This document shows, piece after piece, positions 37,465 to 47,020 of a stretch of DNA of 64,000 nucleotides. Origin of the DNA: Neisseriaceae bacterium JH1-16 (lineage in GTDB: Bacteria > Pseudomonadota > Gammaproteobacteria > Burkholderiales > Chromobacteriaceae); the NCBI GenBank assembly GCA_025989215.1, contig JAPDNP010000003.1:248001-312000 (forward strand), read 5' to 3'. The notes under the pieces were generated by a model, which had not been told where the DNA came from, searched no databases, and was given only the letters and a program-made list of their open reading frames with translations. Position 1 is the first letter of the stretch; every line of letters starts with the position of its first letter. The position numbers and the translations under genes are program-made.

Positions 37465-38820
37465 ATGCCCTTGAAAAAGAACCCGCTGAAGCCCAGCCTG
37501 CCGCAGCTGCCCTCGCTGACCTGGGTGTTCATCCGCTACTACGTGCTGGCGGTGGCGGCGCTGGTGATCATGATCTCCGGCGTCGGCATCGTGGTCGACC
37601 GGCTGTACAGCCACATGGAGGAGGACAACGCCAAGAGCTTCATGGCCGGAACGGTGCGGCTGATCGAGAAGGAATACCTGCAGGCGCCCGAGACCGAATG
37701 GACGCAGGTGACCCACCGGCTGCGCCGCAGCTTCGTCTACCCGATCAGCCTCGAACCGCTGGATCGCTTCGCCGGCCAGAAGTCGGTGTACAAGGACCTG
37801 CGCGACCACACCACGGTGATCGACCTGAACGAGCTGGTGCTGTACAACCGCATCGGCATGAGCGATCAGGTGCTGAAACTCGGTCCGCTCACCGAAGCAT
37901 TCGGCAACAAGCGCACCGAGCTGATCCCGGCCGAATTGCAGGCGCAGATGATCAGCTGGGTGCTGACCGGCCTCGGCTTCGGCCTGTTGCTGTTCTTGTG
38001 GCTGCTGCCGCTGTGGCGCGACCTGGTGGCGGTACGCGACACCGCCAAACGGCTGGCCGACGGCAACCTGGCGGCACGCGCGCCGGCGGCGCACAGCCTG
38101 CTGTTTGCACCGTTGGAGCGCGCGCTCAACGGCATGGCCGAGCGCATCGAGATACAGGTGGAGACCCGCCAGGCGCTATCGCATGCGGTTGCGCACGAGA
38201 TCCGCACTCCGATCGCACGGCTGCGCTTCGGCCTGACCATGCTCGACGAGGCGGAGAATCCCGAGGAGCACACCAGCTACCGCCAGGGCCTGAACCGCGA
38301 CATCGATGAGCTGGAAGAACTGGTCAACGCCAGCCTGGCCTATGCGCGACTGGACCGCGGCGAAGTACAACTGGAGAAGGAACCGATCGAGTTGGCCGAA
38401 TGGCTGATCGACTTGGTGCAGCTGGTCGAACCGATCGCGCCAGCGGGCGTGCACATCGCCCTCGATGCCGCGCCGTACGAGGTCCAGTTCGACCGCAAGC
38501 TGATGTACATCGCTACTCGCAACCTGCTGATCAACGCCTGCAAGTACGCCCGCGAACAGGTAAAACTCACGCTGGAACCGGCCGGGCGCGACTACCGCAT
38601 CCTGGTCGACGACGACGGCCCGGGCATTCCCGACGAAGAGCGCGAACGTATCTTCGAGCCGTTCGCACGACTCGATCGCAGCCGCGACCGCACCACCGGC
38701 GGCTACGGGCTGGGGCTATCGTTCGTGCGGCTGATCGCCGTGCACCACGGCGGCCGGGTCTACGTCGAGCACTCGCCGCTGGGCGGCGCGCGCTTCGTGC
38801 TGGTATTGCCGCGTACCTAG
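37465..38820 (+). CDS. rstB: Sensor histidine kinase RstB-like
   Basis: 451 residues. Membrane helices lie at about 20-45 and 170-190 around a ~120-residue periplasmic domain. HAMP follows, then HisKA with HAVAHEIRTPIARLRFGL (phospho-His244), and HATPase_c with N box NLLINACKYA, G1 VDDDGPGIPDEE and G2 TTGGYGLGLSFV. It pairs with the RstA-like regulator 145 bp upstream. E. coli RstB responds through PhoQ/Mg2+; the signal here is unknown. A TTGGCCGAA motif lies in the coding part at 38394. Confidence 0.88.
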   Translation: MPLKKNPLKPSLPQLPSLTWVFIRYYVLAVAALVIMISGVGIVVDRLYSHMEEDNAKSFMAGTVRLIEKEYLQAPETEWTQVTHRLRRSFVYPISLEPLDRFAGQKSVYKDLRDHTTVIDLNELVLYNRIGMSDQVLKLGPLTEAFGNKRTELIPAELQAQMISWVLTGLGFGLLLFLWLLPLWRDLVAVRDTAKRLADGNLAARAPAAHSLLFAPLERALNGMAERIEIQVETRQALSHAVAHEIRTPIARLRFGLTMLDEAENPEEHTSYRQGLNRDIDELEELVNASLAYARLDRGEVQLEKEPIELAEWLIDLVQLVEPIAPAGVHIALDAAPYEVQFDRKLMYIATRNLLINACKYAREQVKLTLEPAGRDYRILVDDDGPGIPDEERERIFEPFARLDRSRDRTTGGYGLGLSFVRLIAVHHGGRVYVEHSPLGGARFVLVLPRT

Positions 38821-38894
38821 CATTTTTGCTTAAGACCCGGCCGCGTGCTTTAAACCAAACAATGACATTGAGATACTTCGTGATAATTCATTCA

Positions 38895-38926
38895 GTTATT
38901 AAATAACGCAGCGTTACATGGCGTAA
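38895..38926. promoter_or_regulatory. Palindromic sites upstream of the alpha/beta hydrolase gene
   Basis: GTTATT-a-AATAAC (38895-38907) is followed by GTTAC-atgg-GTAAC (38913-38926). The latter includes AACGCAGCGTTACA, which fits 8 of 12 fixed positions of the RstA box. This stretch is clearly more AT-rich than its surroundings and is the probable promoter region of the hydrolase gene. Confidence 0.35.
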
Positions 38927-38997
38927 CAAAATCCTTAACAGCCCGACATATAGGGCGCTCGTATACTTACGCAATCCTTACAATTTCCGAGTATTTA

Positions 38998-39765
38998 ATG
39001 TCCGAGTTGCGCAATACGCCAGCCACCTTGCTGATCCACGGTCTGGGCGGCACGGCCTACGATCTGGGCGAGGTGCCGCGCACACTCGAGGCGCTGGGCC
39101 ACACCGTCTACCTGCCGACCCTGCCCGGCCACGCCGGCGAGCCGCTCGACCTGCTGCAGGTCGACGCGCAGGACTGGCTCGACTGCGTCACTCAACAGTA
39201 CCGCGAACTGCGCCAGCGCCACCGCGTGGTGCATCTGGGCGGCCTGTGCCTGGGCGCGCTGCTGGCGCTCGAAGTCGCCAAGCGCGAGGGACACCGCGAC
39301 CGGCTGATCCTGATGGCGCCGACGCTGTACCTCGACGGCTGGGGGCTGCCGAAGAACACCTGGATGCGCCACTTCGTCTATCCGCTGCGCCGTCTGGCCG
39401 AACGGATGCGCATCGACGAGAGCGAACCCTACGGCATCAAGAACGACCGGCTGCGCAAGATCGTGCGCGCCCGCTTCAGCCGCGGCGACCGCTTCCACTA
39501 CCCCTTCGTGCCGCTGGCGACGATCCGCGAGGTCGACCGGCTGCGCGGCTGGGTGCGGCGCGGCCTGGACGCGGTCACCTGCCCGACGCTGCTGGTCTAT
39601 GCCCGCGAGGACGAGATCACCAGCCCGCGCTCGGCCCGCTATCTGAGCCGTCGCCTCGGCGGTGCACTCGAGACCCTGGAACTGGCCAACAGCTACCACA
39701 TGCTGACCGTCGACAACGAGCGCGCACTGGTCAACCAGAGCGTGCATAGCTTCGTCGCCGCCTGA
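38998..39765 (+). CDS. Alpha/beta hydrolase with a Cys at the nucleophile elbow
   Basis: 255 residues of the carboxylesterase/lysophospholipase type: oxyanion HGLGGT (about 14-19), acid YAREDEITSP and His in NSYHMLTVDNE. The elbow reads GLCLG instead of G-x-S-x-G, so a Cys replaces the usual Ser (as in dienelactone hydrolase). The substrate is unknown. It stands alone after rstB with its own AT-rich promoter region containing inverted repeats. Confidence 0.82.
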   Translation: MSELRNTPATLLIHGLGGTAYDLGEVPRTLEALGHTVYLPTLPGHAGEPLDLLQVDAQDWLDCVTQQYRELRQRHRVVHLGGLCLGALLALEVAKREGHRDRLILMAPTLYLDGWGLPKNTWMRHFVYPLRRLAERMRIDESEPYGIKNDRLRKIVRARFSRGDRFHYPFVPLATIREVDRLRGWVRRGLDAVTCPTLLVYAREDEITSPRSARYLSRRLGGALETLELANSYHMLTVDNERALVNQSVHSFVAA

Positions 39766-40135
39766 GCACCGGTACATTTCGCTACGCTCGGGCGAACCTG
39801 CAGCCCGAGATGCCACGCTCTTCGATAGGCGCACCGCTTTGTCGCGCCAAGGCGCTGTCCGCCCACGCCGAGCGGGGCAGCCTTGGCACAACCAAGCACC
39901 AGTACGCCAGCGACAATGCGCCGCTTAGCGCCCTCACCGACCAGTTCCGGCCCCATTACACGTCTGGCAGCTTCTCCCCCGTCCGGTGGGTGTTTTTATC
40001 GACGAGCCACTTTCGGCCAAGCTTGGCAGAAAGTGGCTGAATTTATTGCCATTTTCCCGCCCCCCTGCCCCGTCCCTCGCTTTTGCACGGCCAGCAGCCT
40101 ACAATAGTCATATTGTTTGATATGCTAATAATACC
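39766..40135. other. Intergenic region before mdtD
   Basis: 370 bp with no gene recognised. It contains a hairpin GCCACTTTC/GAAAGTGGC (40006-40037) that encloses a TTCGGCCAA motif. Just before mdtD lies an AT-rich stretch (TAGTCATATTGTTTGATATG) suitable for a promoter/operator. Confidence 0.5.
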
Positions 40136-41596
40136 GTGAAAAACGATACACCTTCCCCTCAGGCGGCCTCTGCCGCCTCGCTCAAGGGATTGCCGTGGAT
40201 CGCCGCGATGGCGCTGTTCATGCAGACGCTCGACGCGACCATCCTGAATACCGCGCTCCCTTCGATGGCGGCGAGCCTGGGGCGCTCGCCGCTGGAAATG
40301 CAGTCGGCAGTGATCAGCTACGCGCTGACCGTGGCACTGCTGATTCCGGTCAGCGGCTGGCTGGCCGACCGCTACGGTACCCGCCGCATCTTCACGATCG
40401 CCGTCGCGCTGTTCACCCTCGGCTCGCTGGCCTGCGCGCTGTCGCCGACACTCGGCGTGCTGGTCGCCTCACGGGTGCTGCAGGGCATCGGCGGCGCGAT
40501 GATGATGCCGGTGGCGCGCCTGGCGCTGATCCGCGCCTTTCCACGTTCCGAGCTGCTCGGCGTGATGAACTTCGTCACCATGCCGGGCCTGGTCGGCCCG
40601 GTGGTCGGCCCGCTGCTCGGCGGCTGGCTGGTCGAGGCGGCGACCTGGCACTGGGTGTTCCTGATCAATCTGCCGATCGGCGTGGCCGGCATCTGGTATG
40701 CGCGCAAGATCATGCCGGACTTCACCAACCGGGTCGGCCGGCTGGACCTTGCCGGCTTCGCGCTGTTCGGCGGCGGCCTGGTGCTGGTATCGCTGGGGCT
40801 GGAACTGCTCGGCGAGGCGGCCGGCTCCCGCGCGCTGGCGCTGACACTGGCCACCGTGGGCCTGGCGATGTTGGCCGGCTACGTGCGCCACGCCCGGCTG
40901 TCCGCCAGCCCGCTGATCGGGCTGGGGCTGTTCCGACTGCGCACCTTCTGGATCGGCATCGTCGGCAACCTGGCGAGCCGGCTCGGCACCGGCGGCATTC
41001 CACTGCTTCTGCCCTTGATGTTGCAGGTGGCCTTCCACCACTCGGCCGCGGTGGCCGGCTGGATGCTGGCGCCGGTGGCGCTGGCGGCGATCGCCGCCAA
41101 GTCGCGGGTGACGCCGCTGATCGAACGGCTCGGCTACCGGTGGATCCTGATCTACAACACGCTGGCGCTGGCGCTCGCCACCGCGCTGTTTGCGCTGGCC
41201 GGCCCGGACACACCGCTGTTGCTGTTGCTGCCGCTGTTGACGCTCTACGGTGCGATCAACGCGGTGCAGCTGACCAGCATGAACACGCTGGTGCTGGCCG
41301 ACCTGAAGCCGAACGAAGTCAGCTCCGGCAACGGCATGCTGGCGGTGGCCCAGCAATTGGCGATCAGCTTCGGCATCGCCGTCAGCGCCGCACTGCTCAA
41401 CGGCTACAAGGGCAGCAACTGGCTGGCCGGCGCCGATCTGTCGCGCGCCTTCCAGGCGACCTTCGTGACGCTCGGTTTGATCACCTCGGTGTCGACGCTG
41501 TTGTTCCTACGGCTGAAACAGGGTGACGGCAGCGCACTGACCAGCAAGGCGGTCAGCAAGACACCGCAAGTCACGCTGCAGAAGCAGCATGGCTGA
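40136..41596 (+). CDS. mdtD: MFS multidrug transporter, MdtD-like (DHA2)
   Basis: 486 residues from a GTG start, about 14 hydrophobic segments. Very MdtD-like: FMQTLDATILNTALPSMAAS, VSGWLADRYGTRRIF, RVLQGIGGAMMMPVARL, and FVTMPGLVGPVVGPLLGGWL followed by TWHWVFLINLPIGV. In E. coli MdtD is encoded with MdtABC; here it is a lone gene, so partners are not implied. Confidence 0.87.
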   Translation: MKNDTPSPQAASAASLKGLPWIAAMALFMQTLDATILNTALPSMAASLGRSPLEMQSAVISYALTVALLIPVSGWLADRYGTRRIFTIAVALFTLGSLACALSPTLGVLVASRVLQGIGGAMMMPVARLALIRAFPRSELLGVMNFVTMPGLVGPVVGPLLGGWLVEAATWHWVFLINLPIGVAGIWYARKIMPDFTNRVGRLDLAGFALFGGGLVLVSLGLELLGEAAGSRALALTLATVGLAMLAGYVRHARLSASPLIGLGLFRLRTFWIGIVGNLASRLGTGGIPLLLPLMLQVAFHHSAAVAGWMLAPVALAAIAAKSRVTPLIERLGYRWILIYNTLALALATALFALAGPDTPLLLLLPLLTLYGAINAVQLTSMNTLVLADLKPNEVSSGNGMLAVAQQLAISFGIAVSAALLNGYKGSNWLAGADLSRAFQATFVTLGLITSVSTLLFLRLKQGDGSALTSKAVSKTPQVTLQKQHG

Positions 41597-41620
41597 GCCC
41601 GTTCGATCCCGGCGAATAAA

Positions 41621-41652
41621 ACAGCCCCGCGGCCACCATGCCGCGGGGCTGT
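41621..41652. terminator. Bidirectional terminator between mdtD and GST genes
   Basis: ACAGCCCCGCGGC/GCCGCGGGGCTGT, a perfect 13-bp stem with 6-nt loop. The T-run is better on the minus strand (GST direction). A GGTTGGCCGAAA motif is adjacent at 41669. Confidence 0.85.
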
Positions 41653-41686
41653 TGCATTGCACGACCAAGGTTGGCCGAAACGACTC

Positions 41687-42310
41687 TTACGGCGTCGGCA
41701 CCGCCATGCCGCGCTGGAAGGCGGTGCGCGCCGACAGCATGTCGAACCAGCGCTGCACATGCGGGAACTCGGCCAGGCAGACGTTCTGCCATTCGTGGCG
41801 CGCTGCCCACGGGTAGAGCGCGATGTCGGCGATCGACAGTTCGTTGCCGGCGACGAACTGGCGGTCGGCCAACGCCCGGTCGAGCACGCCGTACAGGCGC
41901 TGCGCCTCAACGTTGTAGCGTTTTTGCGCATACGGCACCGGCTCCGGCGCGAAGCGGTTGAAATGGTGTGCCTGGCCGAGGAAGGGCCCGAAGCCGCCCA
42001 TCTGGAACATCAGCCACTGTAATACCTCGTAGCGCGCCGCGCCGTCCTTCGGCAGCAGCTTGCCGGTTTTCTCGGCCAGATAGAGCAGGATCGCTCCCGA
42101 CTCGAACACGCTGATCGGCTTGCCGTCCGGGCCCTCGCTGTCGATCAGCGCCGGAATCTTGTTGTTCGGGCTGATCGCCAGGAACTCGGGCGCATACTGC
42201 TCGTGCTGGCCGATGTTGACGGTACGCACCTGATGGGCCAGGTCCAGCTCTTCCAACATGATCGAAATCTTGCGCCCGTTCGGGGTGCCCCAGGTATACA
42301 GCGTAATCAT
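41687..42310 (-). CDS. Glutathione S-transferase, YfcG-like
   Basis: 207 residues: thioredoxin-like N-domain ITLYTWGTPNGRKISIMLEE (Thr/Asn active-site region as in YfcG), cis-Pro loop NNKIPAL, ESGAILLYLAEKTGKLLP, and the helical C-domain with LQWLMFQMGGFGPFLGQAHH. E. coli YfcG reduces disulfides such as 2-hydroxyethyl disulfide with glutathione. Monocistronic. Confidence 0.87.
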   Translation of the reverse strand: MITLYTWGTPNGRKISIMLEELDLAHQVRTVNIGQHEQYAPEFLAISPNNKIPALIDSEGPDGKPISVFESGAILLYLAEKTGKLLPKDGAARYEVLQWLMFQMGGFGPFLGQAHHFNRFAPEPVPYAQKRYNVEAQRLYGVLDRALADRQFVAGNELSIADIALYPWAARHEWQNVCLAEFPHVQRWFDMLSARTAFQRGMAVPTP

Positions 42311-42459
42311 GCTTGCTCCACTTTGAGTAAGGCCGCCGGCATCCCGCAAAACGCATCGGCGGCGACGAGAGTTATCCTGTTTCTTTAATGCTAGCGCATC
42401 CCCTCGGGCAGCCCGCAAACAGGGGGGAAGATCCTGATCGCGCGGCGTGGACGCGGTAG

Positions 42460-43410
<951 letters not shown>

Positions 43411-43415
43411 GAGCC

Positions 43416-43512
43416 GCTGACAAAATCCCGCGCAGCGCTCCCGGCCAGGCGCGCTGCCGGCGGACAAGAACGGGCGAGACAGCACTGCCAGGACGGTTTC
43501 GTTCGCGGCGCC
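43416..43512 (+). repeat. TIR element family 2, copy 4 (diverged), after hemF
   Basis: GCCGCTGACAAAATC on the left and GGTTTCGTTCGCGGC on the right are relics of the GCTAACAAA/TTTGTTAGC ends. The middle GGCGCGCTGCCGG...ACTGCCAGGAC aligns with copy 5. It fills the gap between hemF and the next gene. Confidence 0.45.
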
Positions 43513-43887
43513 TCAGCGCGGCTCGCCACCTAGCTTGGCAATCAGCCGCGCCCCGTAGCCGCCAGCGTCGGCAACGCTGACCGGCGGCAGGCCGGCATCG
43601 GCCAGCTGGCTGTTGAGCAAGGCCAGCCGTTTCAGGCCCCGCTCGCGCAGTGCCGGCGCCAGTTCGGCCAACTGGGCGGCCAAGGCCAGCGCCTCGCGCC
43701 GCGCCGCCAACTCCGGCGGCACGCAACCGGCGCGTTTGAGCACCTGGTAGGCCAACCGCTGCTCGGCCGGTACCTGCGACCAGTCCTCCAGTTGCAGCGC
43801 CTCGCCGGCCCCGGGCAGATGCTCGAACTCTCCACGTGCCTGCGCCTCGCGGATGCGCTCTTCGGCCAAGCGCTCCAACCAGTCCAT
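43513..43887 (-). CDS. DUF1992 (DnaJ-related) protein
   Basis: 124 residues. N-terminal MDWLERLAEERIREAQARGE and FEHLPGAGEALQLEDWSQVP match DUF1992, whose members include YdhN-type DnaJ homologue subfamily C28-like proteins. LAYQVLKRAGCVPPEL is also typical. Function unknown; two TTGGCCGAA motifs (43656, 43860) fall in its short coding sequence. Confidence 0.82.
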   Translation of the reverse strand: MDWLERLAEERIREAQARGEFEHLPGAGEALQLEDWSQVPAEQRLAYQVLKRAGCVPPELAARREALALAAQLAELAPALRERGLKRLALLNSQLADAGLPPVSVADAGGYGARLIAKLGGEPR

Positions 43888-43989
43888 CGTCCCATTTCCT
43901 GTGTTGCGATCTGCTTGAAGTGTAATGCGCTGCTGCACACGACGGTACGGCGGCTTATACTGGGCGGCGTTGTCCTTTCGACCCCTGCC

Positions 43990-44601
43990 ATGTCCCCGCT
44001 GCGCTATTGCCTTGCCCTGGCCCTGTGCCTGCTGACACCGCTGGCCCTCGCCGTCGGCCAACTCCATCGGCCGCTGCCGGAAAACCGCATCCCGTTGGAA
44101 GTGCGGCCGTTCGTACCGAACGGTTATGGAGTGATCGAGCTGCTGCACAACGATCTGAACGGCGACGGCCTGCTCGACTACCTGCTGGTGCTGGAACGCG
44201 ACGAAGACGTCGCCCCCGGCGACTTCAGCTCCGGCCAGCGCCCGCTGCTGATCCTCGAGAAACAGAAGAACGGCTCGCTCAAGCTCACCGCGCGCAACGA
44301 CCACGTGGTGTACTGCTCGAGCTGCGGCGGCATGATCGGCGACCCCTTCGTCAGCGTCTCGCTCGCCCACGCGCGCTTCAGCGTGCACCAGTACGGCGGC
44401 AGCGCCTGGCGCTGGAGCACCGACTACAGCTTTGTCTGGGTATCGGGCAGCTGGCTCCTGGCGTCGGTCGATGAAACCAGCTTCCTCTCCGGCGAGCCGG
44501 AGCAGGCCACCACCCACCACCACGAGTGGCCGCGCGACTTCGGTCGCATCGAGCTGTCCATCTTCAACCCGGAAACCTGGCGCGGCCGCGGCCCGCGTTG
44601 A
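43990..44601 (+). CDS. Exported protein with one EF-hand-like DLNGDG motif
   Basis: 203 residues with a signal peptide (LCLLTPLALA-VG). After it comes a strand and NDLNGDGLLDYLLVLERDED (about residues 57-76), an FG-GAP/EF-hand-like Ca2+ loop. CSSCGGMIGDPF and a Trp-rich SGSWLLASVDETSF segment follow. I recognise the general pattern of uncharacterised exported proteins but no named family. The divergent DUF1992 gene lies 102 bp away. Confidence 0.65.
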   Translation: MSPLRYCLALALCLLTPLALAVGQLHRPLPENRIPLEVRPFVPNGYGVIELLHNDLNGDGLLDYLLVLERDEDVAPGDFSSGQRPLLILEKQKNGSLKLTARNDHVVYCSSCGGMIGDPFVSVSLAHARFSVHQYGGSAWRWSTDYSFVWVSGSWLLASVDETSFLSGEPEQATTHHHEWPRDFGRIELSIFNPETWRGRGPR

Positions 44602-44616
44602 GCCGGACCTCGAAGC

Positions 44617-44919
44617 TTAGCCACTGGACGCTGCGCCGGCCTGCATCGCCGCCTTGAAGCCGTGCATAAACTCCTTGAACGCCCCGTTGCTCAACGGCGC
44701 GAACAGCTCCCCCCTGCGCTCTTGTAGCAGCACCTCGCCGAACAGCTTCAGCCCCACCGCCAGCTGCGCTGCGGTGTCGGCGTCCCAGCGGCCGCTGGCG
44801 CGCACCCGTTCGACAATGCCAAGCAGCTCGTCGTGGCTGACCGCCTCGAAACTGAACGGGGTGCTGGCGTCGGCGGCATCAAGCGGCTCGACGGTGATGC
44901 GGTAACGGTGACCCTTCAT
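44617..44919 (-). CDS. DUF3861-like small protein
   Basis: 100 residues from an ATG preceded by GGAAGGAA. MKGHRYRITVEPLDAADAST, AVSHDELLGIVERVR, GLKLFGEVLLQERRGELFAP and the terminal MHGFKAAMQ agree with the DUF3861 family (function unknown). An upstream extension is open but includes the azoR terminator, so I reject it. Confidence 0.75.
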   Translation of the reverse strand: MKGHRYRITVEPLDAADASTPFSFEAVSHDELLGIVERVRASGRWDADTAAQLAVGLKLFGEVLLQERRGELFAPLSNGAFKEFMHGFKAAMQAGAASSG

Positions 44920-44956
44920 CGATGTTCCTTCCTGATTCAACAGTGGCGCAAATAAA

Positions 44957-44979
44957 AACGGGGGCACATGGCCCCCGTT
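44957..44979 (-). terminator. azoR terminator
   Basis: Minus strand AACGGGGGCC-atg-TGCCCCCGTT with a following T-run (TTTTTATTTG). It lies beyond the family 2 element and would end azoR transcription before the DUF3861 gene. Confidence 0.75.
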
Positions 44980-44997
44980 ACTAACTAACTTTAAGCG

Positions 44998-45099
44998 GCT
45001 AACAAACCTCAGCGTAGAGATCCTGGCTAAGCGCGCTGCCGCAGACAGTACGACTAGTACGGCAAGGCAGCGCAACAACGCCAGGAGAGCTTTGTTAGC
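44998..45099 (+). repeat. TIR element family 2, copy 5 (best preserved)
   Basis: 102 bp bounded by perfect 9-bp inverted repeats GCTAACAAA and TTTGTTAGC. Inside, CCTGGC/GCCAGG and GCGCTGCC/GGCAGCGC form nested stems around a GTACGACTAGTAC centre. It is placed between azoR (9 bp after its stop) and its terminator. Confidence 0.8.
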
Positions 45100-45107
45100 G
45101 GCGCTGA

Positions 45108-45716
45108 TTACAGCGCCAGTGCGGCGATCGCGTCCTTGGCGTCGGCGATGGCGCGCTTGCGGTTCTCGTCGCCCATGTTGACGGTCTCGGCGCGGATAAA
45201 TTCAACGTCGGTGATGCCGAAGAAGCCCATCACGGTCTTCAGGTAGTCTTCCTGGAAGTCCATCAGACGGCCCTGCTCGCTGCTGTAGGAACCGCCGCGG
45301 CTGGAGGCGACGATTACCTTCTTGCCGCCGGCCAGACCCTGCGGGCCGGTCGCGGTGTACTGGAAGGTGCGGCCGGCGGCGGCCACGCGGTCGATCCAGG
45401 CCTTCAACTGCGACGGGATCGAGAAGTTGTACATCGGCGCGCCGATCACCACTACGTCGGCGGCGAGGAATTCGCTGATCAGCTCTTCGCTCAGCGCACG
45501 TTCGGCGCGCTGCTTGGCGTTCCAGTCCGATTCCGGCATGAAGCCGGCGCCGAGGATTTCGCCCGACAGGTGGGCGATTTCGTTGGCGGCCACGTCGCGG
45601 TGGTTGACGGTAACGCTGGCGTGCTTGGCCTTGACGGCCTTAACCAGCTCCGCGGTCAGAAGACGCGATACCGAGTTTTCGCCGAGTACGCTGGAGTCGA
45701 TGTGCAGCAGTTTCAT
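45108..45716 (-). CDS. azoR: FMN-dependent NADH-azoreductase
   Basis: 202 residues of flavodoxin-like fold: MKLLHIDSSVLGENSVSRLL (FMN phosphate site), GAPMYNFSIPSQLKAWIDRV, and the FMN-ring loop VASSRGGSY. AzoR reduces quinones and azo compounds by two electrons. It is divergent from a LysR gene with a perfect inverted-repeat operator between them, so it is likely induced through that regulator. Confidence 0.93.
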   Translation of the reverse strand: MKLLHIDSSVLGENSVSRLLTAELVKAVKAKHASVTVNHRDVAANEIAHLSGEILGAGFMPESDWNAKQRAERALSEELISEFLAADVVVIGAPMYNFSIPSQLKAWIDRVAAAGRTFQYTATGPQGLAGGKKVIVASSRGGSYSSEQGRLMDFQEDYLKTVMGFFGITDVEFIRAETVNMGDENRKRAIADAKDAIAALAL

Positions 45717-45811
45717 GGTGTGTCCTTCTTGGTCGTTGAGCTGGTCTAGCAGCGATGAGTGCATGGTAGGGAATTGCACCAATCGCCACTAGTTAGTCAA
45801 AATCGGAAACA

Positions 45812-45831
45812 TTGTTCCACTGATAGAACAA
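45812..45831. promoter_or_regulatory. Operator-like inverted repeat in azoR-lysR intergenic region
   Basis: TTGTTC-N8-GAACAA, a perfect 6-bp inverted repeat ending 2 bp before the lysR ATG. Position suits autorepression of lysR and control of azoR. Confidence 0.5.
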
Positions 45832-45833
45832 CG

Positions 45834-46778
45834 ATGCGCGACCTCAACGACCTGTTCTACTTTGCCAAGGTGATCGAGCACGGCGGCTTCAACGCCGCCA
45901 GCCGAGCGCTGGGCATCCCCAAATCGCGGCTGTCACGCCGCGTCGCCGAGCTGGAGGAGCGCCTCGGCGTGCGGCTATTGCAACGCACCACCCGGCGGCT
46001 GGCGCTGACCGAGGTGGGCAGCAGCTATTACACGCACTGCCAGGCGATGCTGACCGAAGCCGATGCCGCAGACGAGGCGATCGCCCGGGTGCAGGCCGAG
46101 CCGCGCGGCCAGATCCGCGTCAGCTGCCCCGAGCTATTGGCCAAGACCCTGCTCGCCCCGGCGCTGACCCGCTATATGCAGCGCCACCCGCAGGTGCGGG
46201 TCTGGCTGGACATCACCAACCGCCGCGTCGACCTGATCGAGGAAAGCATCGACGTGGCGCTGCGGGTGCGCAACCAGATCGAGGACAGCGCCAGCCTGGT
46301 GGCGCGGCGCATCGGCATCAGCACCGTGGTGATGGTGGCCAGCCCGGCTCTGTTGGCCGAATACGGCACGCCCAGCTGCCCGGCCGAGCTGGCACGCTTT
46401 CCGGTGCTGGTAATGCAGCGCCCGGACGGGCGCGGCCAGTGGAGCATGATGGACGGCGATGGCCATGAGCACACTGTGCTGTTCGACACGCCGCGGCTGA
46501 TCAGCGACGACATGGTGCTGCTGGCCGACGCGGCGATCGGCGGCCTCGGCGTGGCGCTGCTGCCGACGCTGGTCTGCCAGCAGGCGCTGGACGACGGCCG
46601 TCTGGTGACGCTGCTGCCGGCCTTCGAGGCGCCCGGCGGCATCCTGCACGCGGCCTTCCCGAGCCGACGCGGACTGGTGCCGGCGGTGCGCAGCTTCATC
46701 GACTTTCTCGCCGCCGAGCTGGTGCCCCCCGACCACCCGAGCTACCAGCGCCTGGGCGGTCCGGCCGAACACGCCTGA
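45834..46778 (+). CDS. LysR-family regulator divergent from azoR
   Basis: 314 residues: wHTH DLFYFAKVIEHGGFNAASRA, LGIPKSRLSRRVAELEERLG and LLQRTTRRLALTEVG, then the effector domain. It falls in the large CrgA/YafC/DsdC-like group often encoded next to quinone- or electrophile-responsive reductases. The target is inferred from orientation. No terminator is obvious after it. Confidence 0.88.
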   Translation: MRDLNDLFYFAKVIEHGGFNAASRALGIPKSRLSRRVAELEERLGVRLLQRTTRRLALTEVGSSYYTHCQAMLTEADAADEAIARVQAEPRGQIRVSCPELLAKTLLAPALTRYMQRHPQVRVWLDITNRRVDLIEESIDVALRVRNQIEDSASLVARRIGISTVVMVASPALLAEYGTPSCPAELARFPVLVMQRPDGRGQWSMMDGDGHEHTVLFDTPRLISDDMVLLADAAIGGLGVALLPTLVCQQALDDGRLVTLLPAFEAPGGILHAAFPSRRGLVPAVRSFIDFLAAELVPPDHPSYQRLGGPAEHA

Positions 46779-47020
46779 GCCTCCCGGCCCAAGCGGCAGG
46801 CACCGCTCGCGCTGCCGGCGGCGCGTCATCCGTCCGGTTCGGCCAACGTAAAGAGACGCGTTCGCAACGCATTGTCGGGCAAGAAAAAGACACTAAAGCG
46901 CGCCGCTCTTATAGTCTGCAGGAATTTAGATGGGACAAACTGTCACATCAAAGCCCGCGACAGCAAGGCCTCAAGGCCAGTAGAATACGGTTTTACGATT
47001 TTTATTCAGGCGATTAGCGA

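Noticed and set aside
38821-38997. AT-rich patch as a sign of horizontally acquired DNA
   Set aside because: The patch is under 200 bp and confined to a promoter region; flanking genes have ordinary GC-rich codon use.
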